A stretch of DNA of 64,000 nucleotides from Aeromicrobium sp. Sec7.5. Lineage in GTDB: Bacteria > Actinomycetota > Actinomycetes > Propionibacteriales > Nocardioidaceae. Under the pieces are notes generated by a model. The model did not search any database and had not been told where the DNA came from. It saw nothing but the letters and a program-made list of their open reading frames with translations. Positions 59,549 to 64,000 of the stretch are shown here, piece by piece. Where the stretch lies: assembly GCF_036867135.1 (NCBI RefSeq), contig NZ_JBAJIJ010000001.1:930001-994000 (forward strand), written 5' to 3'. Made by a program: the position numbers and the translations under genes. Within the stretch, counting starts at the first letter, position 1. The number at the start of each line of letters is the position of its first letter.

Positions 59549-61726
59549 GTGACCCAGACCCCAGCGCCGCTCGCCGACCGGATCACCCGGTCGGCCGACA
59601 CGACGGGCCTCGACGCACTCTTCGACCCGCGGAGCATTGCGATCCTCGGCGCCTCGTCTGACCCGACCAAGATCGGCGGCCGCCCGGTCCGCTTCGTGAA
59701 GGAGTCCGGCTTTGCCGGCACGGTCTACCCGATCAACCCCAAGTCCGCCGAGGTCCAGGGTCTCCCGGCCTATCCCGACATCGAGTCGGTCCCCGGTGAC
59801 GTCGACCTGGCGCTCGTGGCGCTCCCGAACTCCCACGTACTCGACGCGGTGCACGCGTGCGGACGCAAGGGCGTCAAGGTCGTCACGATCTTCAGTGCCG
59901 GATTCGCCGAGATGAGCGAAGCCGGCGCCGCGCAGCAGCTGGAGATCGTCGACACCGCCCGCAGCTACGGAATGCGGGTGCTCGGGCCCAACTGCATCGG
60001 CAGCATGAATCGTGCGACGGGTGCCGTCGGCACGTTCGCCGCCTCGGTCGGCGTGCCGTTCGTCCGCGAGCCGCTCGCGACGGTCGCCCTCGCGAGCCAG
60101 AGTGGGGCCATCGCCAGTGAGTGGGTCGTCTCCGGTACGCAGCGTGGCCTGCAGTTCGACCCGTGGCTCTCGACCGGCAACGAGGCAGACATCCAGCTCG
60201 CCGACGTCCTGGCGCACCTCGCGCTCGACCCCACCGTCGAGGTCATCGCGACCTATCTCGAGGGAGCCCGTGACGGGGAGCGCCTGCGCGAGGCCCTGCA
60301 GATCGCCCAGGAGGCGGGCAAGCCCGTCGTCGCGCTCAAGGTGGGTCGTTCCGAGGTCGGCGCGACCGCGGCAGCTTCGCACACCGCGTCGCTCGTGGGG
60401 TCCGATCAGGTCTTCGACGCGCTGTTCGAGCAGTACGGCGTGATCCGGGTCGACTCGATGGCCGAGATGTTCGACGTCTGTTACGCCCTGGCCATCGGCA
60501 AGCTGCCGAACGGCGATCGACTCGGGATCCTCACGGGTTCCGGGGGCGTCGGCATCATCGCCGCGGACGAGGCAGCCGACAACGGTCTGCGTGTTCTCCC
60601 GCCTTCCGACGGCCTGCAGGCCGAGCTCAAGGAGATCTGGCCGCCGGCGGGCGTGGGCAATCCCATCGACCTGACCGCACAGATCATGAACGACCGAAGC
60701 CTGTTCCCGACCTTCGTCGACGCGTGCCTCAACGACGGCGCTTACGACTCGATCGTGCTGGGCATGACCTACATGGGTCTGCTCGACCCGTGGACCGAGC
60801 AGCTCGTGGAAGGCCTCGCCACCGCGCGGGCCAACCACCCCGACGCACCCTTCTACGTCACGACCCTCTCCCGACCTGAGATCCGACAGCAAGTCGAAGA
60901 GCTCGGCATCCCGGTGTTCGAGGACATCTCGACTGCGGTGCGCGTGCTCGGACGGGTCACCGACTACGCCATGCGCCGCCAACGCTTCGAGCAGGAGCGC
61001 GCCTCGCGCGCCGACGTCGCCGCGCTGCCGGCCGCTCCTGAGCTACCGTCGACGCTGACGGAGGTCACCGCCAAGGCGTTCCTCTCGGCCGCCGGCATCG
61101 GCGTCGTGCCCGAGATCGTCGTGACCTCGGCCGAGGACGCCGCCCGTGCTCAGGCCGAGATCGGCGAGCCGGTCGTGCTGAAGATCGTCTCGCCTGACAT
61201 CGCGCACAAGACGGAGGCCGGTGGCGTGGTGCTCGGCATCGACACCCCGGATGAGGCCGCAGCGGCGTTCGACCGCATCGTCGCCTCGGCCCACGGCTAC
61301 GATCCCGGAGCGCGGATCGAGGGTGTGCTGCTCGCGCCGATGATCACCGATGGTGTCGAGACGATCCTCGGGGTAGCCAATGATCCGACTTTCGGACCGG
61401 TCGTCGTCTTCGGCCTCGGCGGCGTCTTCGTCGAAGTCCTGAAGGACGTCACCTACCGGCTTGCACCGTTCGGGCTCGACACGGCTCGGGGCATGGTCCG
61501 CGACATCCGCGGCGCCGCAATGCTCGACGGCGTCCGTGGTGCCGAGCCGGCCGACGTCGAGGCGCTCGCCGAGGCCCTCGTGGCCTTGTCCCGGCTGGCC
61601 GACGCGCACCGCGACCGCCTCGACTCGATCGACGTGAATCCATTCATCGTCCGGCCTGCTGGCCGGGGTGCCCTCGCGCTCGACGCCCTCGTGGCGCTGC
61701 GCGAACGGTTCGGGGAGGACGCATGA
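59549..61726 (+). CDS. NDP-forming acyl-CoA synthetase (acetate--CoA ligase ADP-forming family)
   Basis: A 725-aa fused-subunit synthetase. The N-terminal CoA-binding domain begins IAILGASSDPTKIGGRPV; succinyl-CoA-synthetase-like domains follow with the phospho-histidine in AASHTASLVGSDQVFDALF (about His276). A C-terminal ATP-grasp domain starts near residue 505 (VLKIVSPDIAHKTEAGGVVL). It would activate the imported carboxylate to its CoA ester. GTG 59549 follows GAAAGGACC; an upstream in-frame ATG is inside the operator. Confidence 0.92.
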   Translation: MTQTPAPLADRITRSADTTGLDALFDPRSIAILGASSDPTKIGGRPVRFVKESGFAGTVYPINPKSAEVQGLPAYPDIESVPGDVDLALVALPNSHVLDAVHACGRKGVKVVTIFSAGFAEMSEAGAAQQLEIVDTARSYGMRVLGPNCIGSMNRATGAVGTFAASVGVPFVREPLATVALASQSGAIASEWVVSGTQRGLQFDPWLSTGNEADIQLADVLAHLALDPTVEVIATYLEGARDGERLREALQIAQEAGKPVVALKVGRSEVGATAAASHTASLVGSDQVFDALFEQYGVIRVDSMAEMFDVCYALAIGKLPNGDRLGILTGSGGVGIIAADEAADNGLRVLPPSDGLQAELKEIWPPAGVGNPIDLTAQIMNDRSLFPTFVDACLNDGAYDSIVLGMTYMGLLDPWTEQLVEGLATARANHPDAPFYVTTLSRPEIRQQVEELGIPVFEDISTAVRVLGRVTDYAMRRQRFEQERASRADVAALPAAPELPSTLTEVTAKAFLSAAGIGVVPEIVVTSAEDAARAQAEIGEPVVLKIVSPDIAHKTEAGGVVLGIDTPDEAAAAFDRIVASAHGYDPGARIEGVLLAPMITDGVETILGVANDPTFGPVVVFGLGGVFVEVLKDVTYRLAPFGLDTARGMVRDIRGAAMLDGVRGAEPADVEALAEALVALSRLADAHRDRLDSIDVNPFIVRPAGRGALALDALVALRERFGEDA

Positions 61727-61788
61727 TCCGCCGGATTCGTCCGACGGTCCACGCATCAACAGCTGTCCCAACACACAGGAGTAGGAAC

Positions 61789-62787
61789 ATGAAGAAACTG
61801 GGCATCGGCATCGTCGCCGGAGTTATGACGCTCTCCCTGGCGGCGTGCGGGGGCTCCGGCTCCTCGGACTCCTCGGACGATGCGGCGGCCGACGGCTATC
61901 CCGAGGACGACATCACGATGATCGTCACCTACGCTGCGGGCGGACCGACCGACATCGCCGGTCGCGCCGTCGCCGCCTCCTTCGAGAAGGAGCTGGGGGT
62001 CTCGGTCGTCGTGGAGAACGTCGAGGGGGCTTCGGGCGCCGTCGGCTCGGCTCAGCTCTCGCAGGCGCAGCCCGACGGTCTGACGGTCGCGATGACGACG
62101 GTCTCGGCCGTCAGCCGGGTTCCGCTGATCGAGGAGGTCGGCTTCACCCTCGACGACGTCATCCCGATCGGCATCGTCACCGAGGGGGCCGGGGTGATCC
62201 TGGTTCCGGAGGACTCGCCGTACGAGACGATCGACGACCTGGTCGAGGCCGCCAAGGACAACCCAGGTGAAGTCACGATCGGTGCTGCCGGTGCGCAGAC
62301 GCCGCAGGCCGTCGAGATCGAGCGCATGAAGTCGGAGTACGACGTCCCGCTGCAGCTCGTGCCATTCCAGGGCGACGCCCCGTCGCTCACGGCCCTGCTC
62401 GGCGGCAACGTCGATGCCATCGTTCCGTCCTACAACGAGGCGGTGCGTGCGCAGGTCGAGGCAGGCGCGATCCGTCCGATCGCGGTGCTCGGGCCCGAGA
62501 GGGCCGACTACCTGCCCGAAGTGCCGACCTTGGCCGAGAGCGGCTTTGAAGACCTGATCTACGGCATCTCGTCGTTCATCCTCATCGCCCCGGCGGGCAC
62601 TCCCGACGCCATCGTTGCCAAGCTCGAGGAGGCGCTGGAAGGTGCGGTCAAGGACGAGGAGACGTACGCGGCCCTCGACGGCGAGATCCTCGTCCCGGAT
62701 GAGTTCACCGGGTCCGACGAGCTCGAGACCCGCATCCAGGAAGAGATCGACGTGATCGGCGACGTCCTCCAGGAACTGTTCGGCTGA
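61789..62787 (+). CDS. Tripartite tricarboxylate transporter substrate-binding lipoprotein (TctC/Bug), copy 2
   Basis: A 332-aa paralogue of the protein at 56996, with lipobox LAAC at Cys20, DDITMIVTYAAGGPTDIAGR and VVVENVEGASGAVGSAQLSQ. Differences cluster in the ligand loops (for example PQAVEIERMKSEYDVPLQL versus PGAVEFERMKAEYDVPFQV), so the two may bind different acids. ATG 61789 follows ACAGGAG. It is directly upstream of TctB and TctA. Confidence 0.93.
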   Translation: MKKLGIGIVAGVMTLSLAACGGSGSSDSSDDAAADGYPEDDITMIVTYAAGGPTDIAGRAVAASFEKELGVSVVVENVEGASGAVGSAQLSQAQPDGLTVAMTTVSAVSRVPLIEEVGFTLDDVIPIGIVTEGAGVILVPEDSPYETIDDLVEAAKDNPGEVTIGAAGAQTPQAVEIERMKSEYDVPLQLVPFQGDAPSLTALLGGNVDAIVPSYNEAVRAQVEAGAIRPIAVLGPERADYLPEVPTLAESGFEDLIYGISSFILIAPAGTPDAIVAKLEEALEGAVKDEETYAALDGEILVPDEFTGSDELETRIQEEIDVIGDVLQELFG

Positions 62788-62795
62788 CCCGGCTC

Positions 62796-62824
62796 GGGGT
62801 CCCGGGCCCTGTGCCCGGGACCCC
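62796..62824 (+). terminator. Stem-loop between tctC2 and tctB
   Basis: Perfect 12-bp stem GGGGTCCCGGGC / GCCCGGGACCCC with a five-base loop, 8 bases after the tctC2 stop. No U-tract follows, so partial termination or 3'-end protection is more likely than full termination; either would raise binding-protein levels relative to the permease. Confidence 0.7.
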
Positions 62825-62853
62825 CGTCCGCCTGACCCTCGACAGGACAGAAG

Positions 62854-63384
62854 ATGACGAACATGACCGATGACCCCGTTCCCGACGTCGACGATGTCCC
62901 GTCCACGACCCCGCCCGCTCGGGGGACTGGCTGGGTCGCCTCGAAGATCCCGCTGTTGGTCACGATCGCCGTCGCGATCGTCTTCCACGGCCAGATGGGC
63001 GACATGGAGATCGGGTCGCTCATCGAGCCCGGGCCCGGCTTCTGGCCGCGAATCCTCATCATCGCCATCGTGCTGATGTCGCTCGTCGGCTTCGTCGCCG
63101 ACCTCAAGGAGGGCATCGAGACGTTCGAGCTGCCCGGCCTGGTGCGCGTGCTGGGGGGCTTCGCGGCGCTCGCCGCCTTCGTGCTGATCTTCGAGAACAC
63201 CGGCATGATCCTGGCCGGCATCGTCTTCCTGATGCTGTGGCTGAAGGGTCTCAACGGCGAGTCGTGGCGCTTGTCCGTCGTCCTCGCCGTGGTTGCTCCG
63301 CTGCTCACCTACCTGCTCTTCGTGGAGGCGCTCGGCGTGCGCTTCCCCGAGGACATCGTCGCCAGCCTCTGGGGAGGTCGCTGA
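62854..63384 (+). CDS. Tripartite tricarboxylate transporter small membrane subunit TctB
   Basis: A 176-aa protein with four predicted membrane segments, matching TctB length and the EPGPGFWPRILIIAIVLMSL signature after the first helix. Partners with TctA to move the anion delivered by TctC using an ion gradient. Ribosome site ACAGGACAGAAG before the ATG; TctA starts 3 bp after its stop. Confidence 0.88.
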   Translation: MTNMTDDPVPDVDDVPSTTPPARGTGWVASKIPLLVTIAVAIVFHGQMGDMEIGSLIEPGPGFWPRILIIAIVLMSLVGFVADLKEGIETFELPGLVRVLGGFAALAAFVLIFENTGMILAGIVFLMLWLKGLNGESWRLSVVLAVVAPLLTYLLFVEALGVRFPEDIVASLWGGR

Positions 63385-63387
63385 CCC

Positions 63388-64000
63388 ATGGACAACCTGT
63401 CTCTGCTGATGGACGGATTCGGCGTGGTATTCACGCCGGAGAACATGCTGTTCGTGTTCCTCGGAGTGACGATCGGCACCGTCATCGGCGTGCTCCCGGG
63501 CCTCGGCCCGACCGCTACGATCGCGCTGCTCCTGCCGATCACCTATGGCATCTCGCCCGAGGCCGCGATCATGATGCTCGCCGGCGTCTACTACGGCTCG
63601 ATGTACGGCGGCACCATCACGTCGGTCCTCCTGCGCATCCCGGGCGAGGCCGCGAGCGCCATCACGGCCCTCGACGGTTACGAGATGACCAAGCAGGGTC
63701 GCGGCGGGCCGGCGCTCGGCATCGCGGCGATCGGCTCGTTCATCGGAGGCACGGTGGCCATCCTCGGGCTGGCGTTCGTCGCTCCGCTCCTGGCCACCTG
63801 GGCCGTCCGCTTCGGTCCGCCGGAGTATGCGGCCCTGACGATCCTCGGGCTCGTGCTCGTGACCTACCTGGGCACCAAGTCGACCGTCAAGAGCATCATC
63901 GCGGCCCTGTTCGGTCTGCTGCTCGCCTCGATCGGTCCCGATCCGATCCGCGGCACCTCACGCTTCAACTTCGACATGCCGGAGCTCTTCTCGGGCATCG
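63388..64000 (+). CDS. Tripartite tricarboxylate transporter large membrane subunit TctA (3' truncated by window edge)
   Basis: The first 204 codons of the large permease subunit. The TctA signature GVTIGTVIGVLPGLGPTATI and YYGSMYGGTITSVLLRIPGE are clear, with five or so membrane segments before the edge. Together with TctB and either TctC it forms the carboxylate importer. The rest lies outside the window. Confidence 0.95.
   Translation, partial: MDNLSLLMDGFGVVFTPENMLFVFLGVTIGTVIGVLPGLGPTATIALLLPITYGISPEAAIMMLAGVYYGSMYGGTITSVLLRIPGEAASAITALDGYEMTKQGRGGPALGIAAIGSFIGGTVAILGLAFVAPLLATWAVRFGPPEYAALTILGLVLVTYLGTKSTVKSIIAALFGLLLASIGPDPIRGTSRFNFDMPELFSGI

Overview
The window is very GC-rich chromosomal DNA of an actinobacterium. 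WhiB, DUF3145, DUF3052, a homodimeric AceE, a DUF222/HNH gene, and many genes whose start codon sits 6-7 bases after a TANNNT -10 element (leaderless style) all point that way. Gene content and order suggest Propionibacteriales/Nocardioidaceae (Aeromicrobium- or Nocardioides-like). That placement is inference from gene content, not a database result.

Bases 1-18.8 kb are a housekeeping block: gpsA (cut by the window edge), a transsulfuration PLP enzyme, ddl, a stand-alone Lrp/AsnC ligand-binding domain, thiL, an amidase, rpmB, a DAK2 fatty-acid-kinase-like gene, recG-rsmD-coaD, dinB, yceD-rpmF-rnc-mutM, dgt, dnaG, and a small sigma70-like gene that ends inside tRNA-Asn. Two copies of one long imperfect palindrome lie after thiL and after mutM.

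Bases 18.9-39 kb hold an rRNA/tRNA methyltransferase, a DUF222/HNH gene, tRNA-Met, a DsbA-like lipoprotein, a HAD phosphatase, DUF3145, an unusual acyl-carrier/transmembrane/extracellular fusion, an alpha/beta hydrolase, a PAP2 protein, aceE, DUF3052, a peroxiredoxin, tRNA-Val with an inverted copy of its own 3' end, a TetR gene, a RecQ-phosphoribosyltransferase fusion, the NIF3/zinc-ribbon/histidine-phosphatase operon, yaaA, an anion permease interrupted by an in-frame TGA, and a GDT1-type manganese exporter under a yybP-ykoY riboswitch.

Bases 39.3-55 kb contain RNase P RNA, map, two small genes, panB, nadE, glnA2-glnE, whiB, and a membrane-lipid module (FAD oxidoreductase, DUF1365, CFA-type methyltransferase). 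Next to that module is a decaying fatty-acid desaturase locus: the desaturase carries a 14-bp insertion, its ferredoxin-reductase partner survives only as the 2Fe-2S domain, and the divergent TetR gene is truncated and frameshifted.

Bases 55-64 kb form an accessory catabolic island: MaoC hydratase, MFS transporter, two TctC binding proteins, enoyl-CoA hydratase, GntR regulator, an NDP-forming acyl-CoA synthetase, TctB and the start of TctA. Three promoters in the island share an ATAC-N6-GYAT site, and two of them also share a longer block ending in a TGTG-N8-CACA dyad. This suggests one GntR-controlled regulon for uptake, CoA activation and beta-oxidation-like breakdown of an unidentified carboxylate. 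It is the best candidate here for an undescribed system.
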